Shown here in pieces: positions 25,513 through 33,352 of a DNA stretch of 44,791 nucleotides. Made by a program: the position numbers and the translations under genes. This DNA is from a virus: IMG/VR virus record IMGVR_UViG_3300037352_000062, positions 1 through 44,791 of that record. One strand, given 5' to 3'. Under the pieces are notes generated by a model. The model saw only the letters and a program-made list of their open reading frames with translations. It did no database searches and had not been told where the DNA came from. The stretch's first letter is position 1. Each line of letters starts with the position of its first letter.

Positions 25513-25860
25513 TTACTTGGCTTTGCCGAACGCCGCCTCGACCTGGGCGACAACCTCGGGGAACTCGGTAATCAGCTTCTTCACTTCGGCCACTACGGAA
25601 GCATCGAAGGCGACGTTGACGCCGTTGGCGCCCGCCGCCGTCTCGGTAGCTTGCACGGCCGCGACCAGCTCGCCCAGCGCACCGAAAGCAATCTGCTCCA
25701 CCGCCGCAGCCTGTGGACTCACCAGCGAAGTCAGCGACTCAATAACCTGTTCTTCGTTCTGTAGACCGCCGAGGACCGTGACCACCTTCTTCGAAACAGT
25801 GACTACATCTTTAAGTAGGGACGCGAATGCGTGCCCGGCCGACTGCCAGGTAAATGCCAT
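25513..25860 (-). CDS. Hypothetical phage protein next to the holin-like gene
   Basis: A 115-residue protein from ATG 25860 (AAGGAG 8 bases upstream): MAFTWQSAGHAFASLLKDVV. A longer frame to 25977 is open, but it lacks a ribosome site and runs through a palindromic repeat. The sequence is Ala/Val-rich and helical (VVTVSKKVVTVLGGLQ, ALGELVAAVQATETAAGANG, VVAEVKKLITEFPEVVAQVE) without a real membrane span. I recall similar small proteins beside lysis genes in phage-like regions, with no known function. Confidence 0.7.
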   Translation of the reverse strand: MAFTWQSAGHAFASLLKDVVTVSKKVVTVLGGLQNEEQVIESLTSLVSPQAAAVEQIAFGALGELVAAVQATETAAGANGVNVAFDASVVAEVKKLITEFPEVVAQVEAAFGKAK

Positions 25861-25927
25861 GGGAACTCTCCTTATGTGTGTTGTGTTACACGGTTTGCAA
25901 AAGTCAGAGGTTGGAGAAAGCACTGTA

Positions 25928-25973
25928 CGGGTGCCCCATACCGCGCACGTCTTTTGTGCAAGATATGGGAATT
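25928..25973 (+). repeat. Palindromic repeat, interrupted-stem family member
   Basis: Outer arms CCCATA (25935-25940) and TATGGG (25964-25969), an unpaired 4-nt internal loop on each side, then GCAC (25945-25948) with GTGC (25956-25959) around the loop GTCTTTT. Flanks are GGGTGCCCCAT and ATTCCA. Same design as the other copies, but the outer GGGTGG is changed to ATATGGG together with its partner. Confidence 0.7.
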
Positions 25974-26043
25974 CCATACCTTCCCCAGACTATGCGGGAA
26001 GATTTAGATTAGTTTTCGGAGCTTTCGTACGGAAGCACCACCG

Positions 26044-26271
26044 TTATTGACCTTTAACCATGGTGGTGGTCAACGTCGGCACCGGGCTACTTTTCAGATA
26101 AGCAAATACTGCCAGCAATGCCGGCACAGTAGCCAGCTTGACCATATTGACAAACCCCGCCCTGTCGAACGTAAATACGCTAGGCAGCGCGATTGCGCCG
26201 CTAGCCGCCGAGGCAAAGGCCGAAATAGCAGCCGCTGCCAAGCCGTGAATCCATACCTTGAGATTGTTCAT
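26044..26271 (-). CDS. Holin-like small membrane protein
   Basis: A 75-residue protein; ATG 26271 has GGAGG five bases upstream, and an in-frame extension to 26322 is unlikely. Two hydrophobic segments, VWIHGLAAAAISAFASAASGAIA (positions ~6-28) and VKLATVPALLAVFAYL (~45-60), are followed by a polar end SSPVPTLTTTMVKGQ. Size, two spans and closeness to an endolysin gene suggest a holin, which permeabilises the inner membrane and releases the endolysin. The unrelated membrane protein at 30211 could instead play this part. Confidence 0.65.
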   Translation of the reverse strand: MNNLKVWIHGLAAAAISAFASAASGAIALPSVFTFDRAGFVNMVKLATVPALLAVFAYLKSSPVPTLTTTMVKGQ

Positions 26272-26290
26272 GGTACCCTCCTCTTCTCTT

Positions 26291-29200
26291 TTAGTACGGC
26301 GTACAAGCGAAGCTGATGACATCGCCAGAGGCCGTGGTTCCAGAAAGCGTTGCTGTAGTCTGGCTGCTAGCGGTTTGCTTAATCGTATCCGCAGTTGTAG
26401 TCAAATCGTTGGCCGTGCAGGCATAGCCATGAGGAGCAGTGACTCCGGTCGTAAGCACTACCGTGCATGTGCCCGAGGTGCCCGAATCGTAGGAACCTGC
26501 CGTCGCTCCACCCACCAGGGTGCTGTTGTTGCATCCGCTGGCCGTAAAGGTCGTTCCCCCGGCAAACATGTTGGCCGTGTTCAGCGCAGGCGAGTTGCTG
26601 AGCGTGGGCGCATTCGTTGATAACGCCGGCTTGAAAGCCGCACAAGTCATTGTCATAGGACTGGCAGAGCTACTTGTAATAGCAGGAGTTATGGCCCCCA
26701 CTGCAGATTGAACTTTGTACTGCGCGAGAGAATTAGCGCCTCCTGCTGCTGCGCCTGCCGTAAATCCTGCGCCTGCCGTAAAGTCGTCTGCTCCCGTCTC
26801 GTTTTGGGCGGCACAAAATAGGTAATCATTGGCAGAGGTTGTGGTGATCGCGGTGGAACATGGGCTTGAAGTTACAGCGATGGTATCAGCATAGCAAGGG
26901 GCTCCGTCAACAGGGTAAGACGAGGCAATGCCTGTGGCCGTATCCCCTAGTATCACCAATCCACTACTGCTACTCGAACTGGTAACCGTTGTCGTGGTTA
27001 TGGACGATGCAAGAGGGCCGAAGTAAAAGAGCTGGGTCTGACCTACGATATCCGGGGGGTTATAAGAAGCTGCGACTGCTGTATAGACATTGCTCGCTGA
27101 ATCAGTTACCGAGAGAGTCGCGCCACCGGTGTAGTTATAGACACCAATGGCAACAAACTCTCCGATGGCTGGGGCGGTGCTCCAGGTGCAAGTGGAAGTA
27201 GTTCCGCTTGTTGTGAAATGGGCGCAGGTCTTTGTCGTTGGAGTCGAGATTGCTCCGCTCCCATGCGACACCAACACTTCGTCGGTAGCCGCGGCATTGC
27301 CTGGCAAGCGAGCTGCCACGCCTGAAGCTCCAGCATATGCAAGGTCACCTAAAGTGGTTGAATCTCCTAGAGTCGTCGTAGCAGTTGGTGTGTTGTAGTG
27401 GGCAAAGTAGCCATTGCTGTCAGAATTGACTGATTGGCCGGTGTAAGCATTTACGACGGCCGGGTTGGGATATGTCCATGGTCCGGACCCGTAGGTAAAC
27501 CAGATATCGTCCACGACTGCCATGGTGTTGTAAGCACTGGTGATCGAGACAGCAGGAAATCCGGCATGTCCGTACTGGGGAAGGGTAATGTGAGAAATGC
27601 TCGCCCTGGTGCATCCGTTGATCAAATAGATTGCTGCTGGATTACTGCTCTCCCCTGTTTCCGTGTAGACGTGGTCTAAGGCGAAGCTTGAGACGGTCGA
27701 GTTTCGCGTGTCGTTGCAGAAAACTGCAGAGTTCCCGGCCCCCGGATGAACGATGGTTCCGTTGCTAAAAGTGAAGTCTCGCGTAAAGTTGCCGCTGTCG
27801 GTCTGAATTAAGAGCGGCGTGCCATAAAAGCCAGCATTAATTGAGCTATGGGTCCACGTCGTTTGGCAACAGGCTCCGTAGATCTCTGCTGGATAAGCAT
27901 CGAGATTATCGAAAACATTCACTGCATCGAGAACCGAGGCGTCTGCAATCTGCCCAGTCAGCAGGAAGCCGACTCCCGTAGAAGTCGCATGACCGCCGCC
28001 ACCATCGTTTGTGATTTGAAAGCCGTGGTCGTAAACGTAAGGGTAGTTCAGACTGGTGCCGCTCACGATCTCGTATATGACGCTCGGATTCGATGAGCTA
28101 TTCGTTGTGAACTGCATTTGGGGGCCATTCGAGGCGCAGTTACTCGTAACTGTCGTTCCTGCGTACTGCTCGACAACTGGAGTGGTGTTAGTCATCGATC
28201 CGGTCCAGTACACACCACACGGAAGGATCAAGCCGACCTTATCGTTGTTGTTGTCGCCAATCACAATAGTGGCGGCAATTGTTTGATTTCCTGACTCTCC
28301 ACTGCTGTCACAAAGTAGTGACGTATTTCCATTGGTGCCGTTCAGGGCATCGCTAAGGCAAGCGTTGACGCGGACATCGACCGTTGCTCCGGTGTAAAGC
28401 TCGGAGTGGGATATGCCGTTGATCGCCTTTACTGCCAGAGGGCCGCTGAGCGTTTGGAGTGTTGTTAGTGCTGGATCGAGGTAATCCGTGCCCGCCGTCG
28501 CCGCCACCACCCCATTTGCGCTGCCACTGCCCTTGAGCACCAAGTTGGTGGCTGGAGTGCTGGCGCCTCCGGATGCGATGCACCCACCCGCTTGCGGAGA
28601 AAACGCATAGCCTGCTGTACCGCAACCCGTGAGCCCGCCCCAGTAGCTTGGCGTGAGATAGTCCGTATTTGGCGTAGCGACGGATGCACTGCCGGCTGTT
28701 CCACTGCCCTTAAGCAGATCGCTGGTTGCAGGGATCGACGAGGCGGTAAGGGCATTATTGAGCACAAAGAGATCGGTGGCGATCTTTGCTGTGTTGTCTC
28801 CTGAACCCTGCGTGGTCGCTGTGCTGCCGTTGGGGATTGCCGAGGCTCCGGCAAGCGCTGTGGCTGTGGCAACGTTCCCGCTGGGGATCACATAGTCGGT
28901 TCCCGGAGTCGCTGCTGCGACTGAGTTCGCTACTCCTGCACCTTTCAATACGTTCGATGTGGCTGGAGTGCTGGCGCCTCCACCGGTAGCGTTTTGCACG
29001 TACTGCGAGCCATTCCAGGCATAAGAGGTGTACGGCGTGGTGGTGACGTCCACCAGGCCAAGATTGGTATTGCCGTGTACCGAAGCGATAACCGCGGACG
29101 GGCTCGATGGGGCAACCAGCGTGTACCATTCCGCATTCAGGATGATGGTATTCGGCCCGCCGCCGCGGTCGATCCCGTTGGTAAGTGCCTCCTGCAGACC

Positions 29201-29560
29201 GCCGGTTCCCGAAGTAAGATAGAACGACTCATGGCTATATATCGTCGGCAGACTGACAGCGCAAGAGTCGATAAACACTGCGACTGGAGTTGCGATCTCG
29301 GTCAGGCTCGGATCACTATCGACGATCTTGATGGGGGCTCCCATAGCGAATGCATTAAAGTTCCGGCCGCCTCCGCTCACGTGACAGGTCGCCGGCGGAA
29401 ACTTGAAACCATCACCCATCGCAGGTACCTGGAATTCGCCAAACTGCGCGGCGACGATTTGACCTTCAACATTCTGCGCCTGGACGCGGTCGCAGAATGG
29501 CAACGTCGAGAGGGCCAAAAGAAGAAGCGCCCACAAACGGCAACGTCTTACTCTGCGCAT
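26291..29560 (-). CDS. Secreted modular fibre, paralog 2
   Basis: A 1089-residue protein. ATG 29560 opens a signal peptide (LWALLLLALSTLPFC to VQA before QN); upstream in-frame sequence covers a repeat and is not used. The shared N-terminal module follows (QNVEGQIVAAQFGEFQVPA, IKIVDSDPSLTEIATP, GTGGLQEAL, NLGLVDVTTTPYTSYAW). Three spaced repeats of the type VLKG-G/S-G...ATPGTDY-P come next, a fibre-shaft pattern. A beta-helix-like middle (ACLSDALNGTNGNTSLLCD onward) and a long Ser/Thr-rich region follow. The C-terminal domain ends with ASGCNNSTLVGGATAGSYDS and SGTTASGDVISFACTPY. It differs completely from paralog 1 after the N-module. Likely a surface-binding fibre or enzyme, exported. Confidence 0.75.
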   Translation of the reverse strand: MRRVRRCRLWALLLLALSTLPFCDRVQAQNVEGQIVAAQFGEFQVPAMGDGFKFPPATCHVSGGGRNFNAFAMGAPIKIVDSDPSLTEIATPVAVFIDSCAVSLPTIYSHESFYLTSGTGGLQEALTNGIDRGGGPNTIILNAEWYTLVAPSSPSAVIASVHGNTNLGLVDVTTTPYTSYAWNGSQYVQNATGGGASTPATSNVLKGAGVANSVAAATPGTDYVIPSGNVATATALAGASAIPNGSTATTQGSGDNTAKIATDLFVLNNALTASSIPATSDLLKGSGTAGSASVATPNTDYLTPSYWGGLTGCGTAGYAFSPQAGGCIASGGASTPATNLVLKGSGSANGVVAATAGTDYLDPALTTLQTLSGPLAVKAINGISHSELYTGATVDVRVNACLSDALNGTNGNTSLLCDSSGESGNQTIAATIVIGDNNNDKVGLILPCGVYWTGSMTNTTPVVEQYAGTTVTSNCASNGPQMQFTTNSSSNPSVIYEIVSGTSLNYPYVYDHGFQITNDGGGGHATSTGVGFLLTGQIADASVLDAVNVFDNLDAYPAEIYGACCQTTWTHSSINAGFYGTPLLIQTDSGNFTRDFTFSNGTIVHPGAGNSAVFCNDTRNSTVSSFALDHVYTETGESSNPAAIYLINGCTRASISHITLPQYGHAGFPAVSITSAYNTMAVVDDIWFTYGSGPWTYPNPAVVNAYTGQSVNSDSNGYFAHYNTPTATTTLGDSTTLGDLAYAGASGVAARLPGNAAATDEVLVSHGSGAISTPTTKTCAHFTTSGTTSTCTWSTAPAIGEFVAIGVYNYTGGATLSVTDSASNVYTAVAASYNPPDIVGQTQLFYFGPLASSITTTTVTSSSSSSGLVILGDTATGIASSYPVDGAPCYADTIAVTSSPCSTAITTTSANDYLFCAAQNETGADDFTAGAGFTAGAAAGGANSLAQYKVQSAVGAITPAITSSSASPMTMTCAAFKPALSTNAPTLSNSPALNTANMFAGGTTFTASGCNNSTLVGGATAGSYDSGTSGTCTVVLTTGVTAPHGYACTANDLTTTADTIKQTASSQTTATLSGTTASGDVISFACTPY

Positions 29561-29604
29561 GTGTACACCGATGCTCCAGAAATCCTGACATGGAAAAGTA
29601 GAGC

Positions 29605-29653
29605 CGGGTGCTTCATATCTACCCGCGTTCTTTCCCGGGAGATGTGGGTGGGA
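29605..29653 (+). repeat. Palindromic repeat, diverged family member
   Basis: CATATCT (29614-29620) pairs with AGATGTG (29640-29646), then CCCG (29622-29625) with CGGG (29636-29639) after a one-base bulge, around a loop containing CGTTCTTT. Outer flanks are GGGTGCTTCAT and GGGTGGGACC. It lies just upstream of the fibre start at 29560, in the 146-base gap after the endolysin gene. Confidence 0.7.
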
Positions 29654-29706
29654 CCTATGTAGCTTAACCGCTAATCTGCGTGACGCAGACCAGTCGTTGC
29701 TGGCGC

Positions 29707-30210
29707 TCACGCCGCTGCTCTCCGTAGCCAGCCCGCCCGATACACGGCCAGGTTTGGATTCTTTGCCGTCAATGCGTCGTAATAGTTCTCCGCTTCTCCC
29801 CGTAGATCCTCCAGCACTTTCTGCGGATCCGCCAGATCAAGCGCGTGCAGGGTCAGCGGCCCGATCCGGCCATCACCCACTACGGTCACTGCGTCCTGCA
29901 ACATCTTCGCTGCGTTCACCACTCCGACATTCACCCCCAGTGACAGCAGCTTGTTGGCGATTTCCTGATTTGCGATCTCGACGATACATAGCGGCTGGCA
30001 ATAGCTGATATCGTAAATCCCCCTGGCAATCTGCAGCGCCGCCGCTTGGCCCATCGAGCTGAAATAGAGGCAGTTGGTCAGCTCCGGATGCCAGTGCTCG
30101 TCGATTCCGAACCTGGTCCGCTTGCCGTCCGGTGCCGTCGTAATTACGCCCGAGAGCGTCGCGTCTTCCCAGCTCAGCACGTAATCGATTGCCGCATTCA
30201 CGTTTGCCAT
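29707..30210 (-). CDS. Endolysin, GH108-type N-acetylmuramidase
   Basis: A 167-residue lysozyme-like enzyme; GGAG lies 8 bases before ATG 30210. The N-terminus ANVNAAIDYVLSWEDATLSG carries the catalytic-type Glu15 in WED, followed by KRTRFGIDEHWHPEL, the FGI motif of GH108. The C-terminal half (ANKLLSLGVNVGVVNAAKML, DGRIGPLTLHALDLADPQ, YRAGWLRRA) matches the peptidoglycan-binding domain joined to this family. It cleaves host cell wall at the end of infection. There is no signal peptide, so it needs a holin. Length is typical of the family. Confidence 0.85.
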   Translation of the reverse strand: MANVNAAIDYVLSWEDATLSGVITTAPDGKRTRFGIDEHWHPELTNCLYFSSMGQAAALQIARGIYDISYCQPLCIVEIANQEIANKLLSLGVNVGVVNAAKMLQDAVTVVGDGRIGPLTLHALDLADPQKVLEDLRGEAENYYDALTAKNPNLAVYRAGWLRRAAA

Positions 30211-30582
30211 CTAATGCACTCCAAGCAGATGGGCCAGAACGGCAATCATTGCGCCGCCTGCTCCGCCCCCCAGTAGCGCCAGTGAGGTCGCGACAAGCTT
30301 TGCCTTGCCATTGGCCTCGCTATTGCCGATTTCCAGCTTGTCGATGCGCGCCTCGCTCTTGTCCATGCGCACCTCATGGCGGATCAGCGTCGCCTCCACG
30401 ATGGGTAAGCGTCCATGTTGCCCATCCAGCCCGAGCTCCCGGCGAAGCATCTTCAGTTCGTTGCCGTTTTCGCGACCCTGTTCCAGGCTCTCGTCCACCT
30501 TGCCCTTCACCTCCGCCAATTGCTCAAGGATTTGAGCATCGATCGTCCGCGTTGTCGCCAGCTTGTCTTTTGCAGTCGCCAT
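30211..30582 (-). CDS. Coiled-coil protein with C-terminal membrane anchor, lysis accessory
   Basis: A 123-residue protein. Its ATG overlaps the stop of the gene before it (TAATG), and its own stop (30211) directly precedes the endolysin ATG, so all three are cotranslated. Residues ~10-95 are charged heptads (QILEQLAEVKGKVDESLEQG, IRHEVRMDKSEARIDKLEIG). Residues ~97-120 are one membrane span (LVATSLALLGGGAGGAMIAVL). This layout recalls phage hemolysin/XhlA-like or holin-associated proteins and also tail-anchored spanin parts. A role in lysis follows from the endolysin link; the precise class is uncertain. Confidence 0.7.
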   Translation of the reverse strand: MATAKDKLATTRTIDAQILEQLAEVKGKVDESLEQGRENGNELKMLRRELGLDGQHGRLPIVEATLIRHEVRMDKSEARIDKLEIGNSEANGKAKLVATSLALLGGGAGGAMIAVLAHLLGVH

Positions 30583-32735
30583 TAGAACGTCACCGTCCCC
30601 GAGAATTGCACTGGACCGATAATCGTGATCGAGTAGACCCCAGAAGGCACGCCCACGACCGTGAGGCCGAGGTTAGGGCTGGTAAAGCTGCCGGCGTGGG
30701 CCGTCAGGTTGGTGGTGCCGGCGGCAACGCCCGTAACCAGTCCGGTGGTCGCGTTCACCGTCGCGTAGCCGGTCACTGAGCTGGCATAGGAAGAAGCCAC
30801 GTTGCCATGACTATCTGTCGAGGTGCAATTGGTCGTCGAGCTGTCGGAATAAATGCAGGTGGCGACGAGCTGGTTTGTGCTGCCCACAAACAGGCCTGTA
30901 ACTCCGCCGGTGGTGGCGAGATGCAACCCCGTGAGAGTTACAGCGGGACCCGAGAGGGTCAGCCCAAAGGCCGGCGTGACGGTACTGCCGATGGTCGCCT
31001 GGATGGTGGGCGCTCCGCCCGCCACCGCTCTCACCAGGCCGGGGTTTGCCGAGCCCACCGCGCCGACGGTCGCCAAGGCTGTGTTCGAGCTCGACCACAC
31101 GGTCACCGCGTCCCCGTAAATGTCGGCCACCGTGCAATTCAGATCGGGGCCGCTCGAGTAGTGGCAGAAGGCCGAGAATTGCAGCGTTCCGCCGACCGTC
31201 ATGGTGTTTACGCTGCCGGGCGTAGTGAGGTAGGCGCTCACCAGCGTGGGAGTAGCTGTCGTCACCGTGAGGGGCACGCTGGCCGTAAGGTTACTGATCG
31301 TGTATGCCGCGGTTGCCACGGCGGAAGGGTCGTAGAACGCGGTGAAGGTTCCGGCGTCGAAAGTGCCGCTTACCTGGGACGTGGCCCCGTGGGTATCCTC
31401 TTGGTGTTGGTCGGTTGCGTTGGCCCCAAAGCCGGCCTCGAGCGTGTCCGTGGTGATGGTGCATCCGGTGGTCGGCGGCGAGGCTGTCTGCCCACTTCCG
31501 GAAGGCCGCCCCGCGCACATGCCGGAGGCCTGCATGTTGAAGGAAACGCCGTCAATGATCCAATGCCCGTAGTGCTCGCAGTAGTACGAGGTTCCTCCCG
31601 AGCTGCAAATTTTGCCCTCCGCCGGGTTTCTCCAGTCGAGCTTTCGGATGTGATGCCAGGTGTTGCCGTTGAGCAGAGGCGTTATCCCCGCGGCGATCCA
31701 GGACGTGTTGGAGGTTCCTCCCACATCCCAAACGGGCGAGTTGGTCACGCAACCCGTAACCTGGTTGCCCCACTGCCAGTTGATATTCTCGCTGGGATCA
31801 AAAATCTGCGAGTCGTTCTCGCAGGTAAAATTCGCTCCGTTGCTGGTAGGGTAAAGTACCCAGAAATCGGCCAACACATAGGTGGGCACGGCGGCGCTGC
31901 TGGAAAATCCGCCCGAGCGCGGCCACAGCACATTGGTCTGCGACGTCGTCGCCGGCGTCTGCGAGAAGGTCATGCAGTTCGCGGCCGCGCCCGGATGGCC
32001 GGCGGGACACCCAACCAGTCCGGTGGGACTCCCTTGCGGATTATTCGCCGAGGCCGGAACACCCGAGCCTCCAGGGTTGTCGGAGGTACAAAACGATGTG
32101 CCCGGACTCTGGCAGTCGGGCTTTTTCCAATTGCTTGCCGGGCCGGTCCCGGTGCTCTGCGCGATGGTGCTGGTCTCGTAGAGAGAGGATCCCGTCCCCG
32201 CCGTGGAGCTGTAGACAAAGCCCGCGATCGCCTTGAGCGTGGCGCTCGAAGAGACCAGAATTGGCCCCGCGTAGAGCGTGGAAGTGTAATCCGGCGTCGA
32301 GCCGTCCGTCGTGTAATAGATGTTCGCTCCCGCCGTAGTCGTGGATAGCGTGACTGACCTCGTTCCCGAGTAGGAGCCTGCGGCGGGCGAGAACGTCGGA
32401 GGGGCAGCCACGTTCGAGCTGGCCGCCGTGTAAGTAGCGCAGATGGTCGGACTCTGCGAAAAGCCAGAAGCAGTCGCGTTCGCGCACAAGATATCCACCG
32501 CTGCCGGGTCAACATAAATGGAGCCTGAATAAGCTGTGGCCGGGGTGCATGTGCCGCTCCCCGTAAAGCACCAGAGAATGGATGCTCCCGTCGTCGAATC
32601 CGTGATCGTCGTGCTCGTTGGCATGGTGTATGTGCCGGTCGGCAGCGTGAAGACAGGAGTGGCAGTTACCTGTCCGTAAGTCACTGCCGTGAACCAAAAG
32701 AGCGACAGAAGAATGATCCTGTTCACATTCCTCAT
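30582..32735 (-). CDS. Secreted multidomain protein with chitobiase-type and Ig-like domains
   Basis: A 717-residue protein starting MRNVNRIILLSLFWFTAVTYG (signal peptide); ATG 32735 overlaps the previous stop as ATGA. Residues ~25-100 and ~112-172 are two beta-sandwich repeats of the chitobiase C-terminal type (second copy: GSYSGTRSVTLSTTTAGANI, YYTTDGSTPDY). A ~300-residue centre rich in Trp, Cys and Gly follows (INWQWGNQVTGC, WHHIRKLDWRNPAEG, HWIIDGVSFNMQ), possibly a lectin-like jelly roll. Two Ig-like repeats of bacterial Big type (VWSSSNTALATVGA; LFVGSTNQLVATCIYSDSS) close the protein. The Ig repeats are homologous to the next gene. Likely a carbohydrate-binding surface protein. Confidence 0.7.
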   Translation of the reverse strand: MRNVNRIILLSLFWFTAVTYGQVTATPVFTLPTGTYTMPTSTTITDSTTGASILWCFTGSGTCTPATAYSGSIYVDPAAVDILCANATASGFSQSPTICATYTAASSNVAAPPTFSPAAGSYSGTRSVTLSTTTAGANIYYTTDGSTPDYTSTLYAGPILVSSSATLKAIAGFVYSSTAGTGSSLYETSTIAQSTGTGPASNWKKPDCQSPGTSFCTSDNPGGSGVPASANNPQGSPTGLVGCPAGHPGAAANCMTFSQTPATTSQTNVLWPRSGGFSSSAAVPTYVLADFWVLYPTSNGANFTCENDSQIFDPSENINWQWGNQVTGCVTNSPVWDVGGTSNTSWIAAGITPLLNGNTWHHIRKLDWRNPAEGKICSSGGTSYYCEHYGHWIIDGVSFNMQASGMCAGRPSGSGQTASPPTTGCTITTDTLEAGFGANATDQHQEDTHGATSQVSGTFDAGTFTAFYDPSAVATAAYTISNLTASVPLTVTTATPTLVSAYLTTPGSVNTMTVGGTLQFSAFCHYSSGPDLNCTVADIYGDAVTVWSSSNTALATVGAVGSANPGLVRAVAGGAPTIQATIGSTVTPAFGLTLSGPAVTLTGLHLATTGGVTGLFVGSTNQLVATCIYSDSSTTNCTSTDSHGNVASSYASSVTGYATVNATTGLVTGVAAGTTNLTAHAGSFTSPNLGLTVVGVPSGVYSITIIGPVQFSGTVTF

Positions 32736-33352
32736 GGGATCGTCGCCCTGAATGTCGTCGACCCTGCGCCCACGCCGGTGACCAGGCCGCTCGAGCTCAC
32801 CGTAGCGACCGTCGGCGCCGAGCTGGTAAAGGAACTCGCCGCGCTTCCATGAATATCGGTCGTGGTGCAATTGGTGGTCGAACCATCCGAGTACGTGCAG
32901 GTCGCGATGAGCTGGTTGGTCGTCCCGGCGGATATCGAGGTGACACCCCCGGTGGTCGCCAAGGTAAGTGAACTGAGCCCCAGGGTGTTCGGCCCGCTAA
33001 CCGTGACCACGAACGGCGGGGTACCTGCTACTCCTCCGGTAATCGTCGCATTGATGGTGGCGGTTCCGATGCTGACCCCGCTGACCAAACCGGAACTGCT
33101 GACCGTGGCCACTGTGGTGTTCGAGCTTGTCCACGCCGTGACCGCATTGCCATGGATATCCGTGGTTGAGCAGTTGGTGGTCGAGCCATCCGAGTATTTG
33201 CAATAGGCATAGACCTGGAGTGCGCCGCCGGTGTTCATGGCATTCACCGGCCCCGGGTTGCTCACGTAGGCGCTCGTCAGGGTGACGGCGTATGCCGGCA
33301 GCGCGAATATGAGGAGCACTCCTGCGAGAATCGCGGCTTTGAGCTTTCTCAT
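32732..33352 (-). CDS. Secreted protein of two Ig-like (Big2-type) repeats
   Basis: A 206-residue protein; signal peptide MRKLKAAILAGVLLIFALPA. Start ATG 33352 overlaps the fibre stop as ATGA. The mature part is two Ig-like repeats, each with the pattern Y-C-K/T-Y-SDGSTTNC-x-TTDIHG followed by SS-x-x-x-VATVSSSGLV and a closing strand. The repeats are close in DNA as well as protein and also match the C-terminal end of the next gene, so this is recent duplication. Such repeats bind sugars or act as spacers on surface proteins. The free-standing, exported form beside two big fibres suggests an accessory subunit. Confidence 0.75.
   Translation of the reverse strand: MRKLKAAILAGVLLIFALPAYAVTLTSAYVSNPGPVNAMNTGGALQVYAYCKYSDGSTTNCSTTDIHGNAVTAWTSSNTTVATVSSSGLVSGVSIGTATINATITGGVAGTPPFVVTVSGPNTLGLSSLTLATTGGVTSISAGTTNQLIATCTYSDGSTTNCTTTDIHGSAASSFTSSAPTVATVSSSGLVTGVGAGSTTFRATIP

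Noticed and set aside
30807-32348. A 513-residue plus-strand frame opposite the multidomain secreted gene
   Set aside because: It is the mirror of a Thr/Ser/Gly-rich minus-strand gene with a signal peptide, overlapping starts and known domain patterns. The plus frame is Arg/Gly/Val-rich with no recognisable motif.
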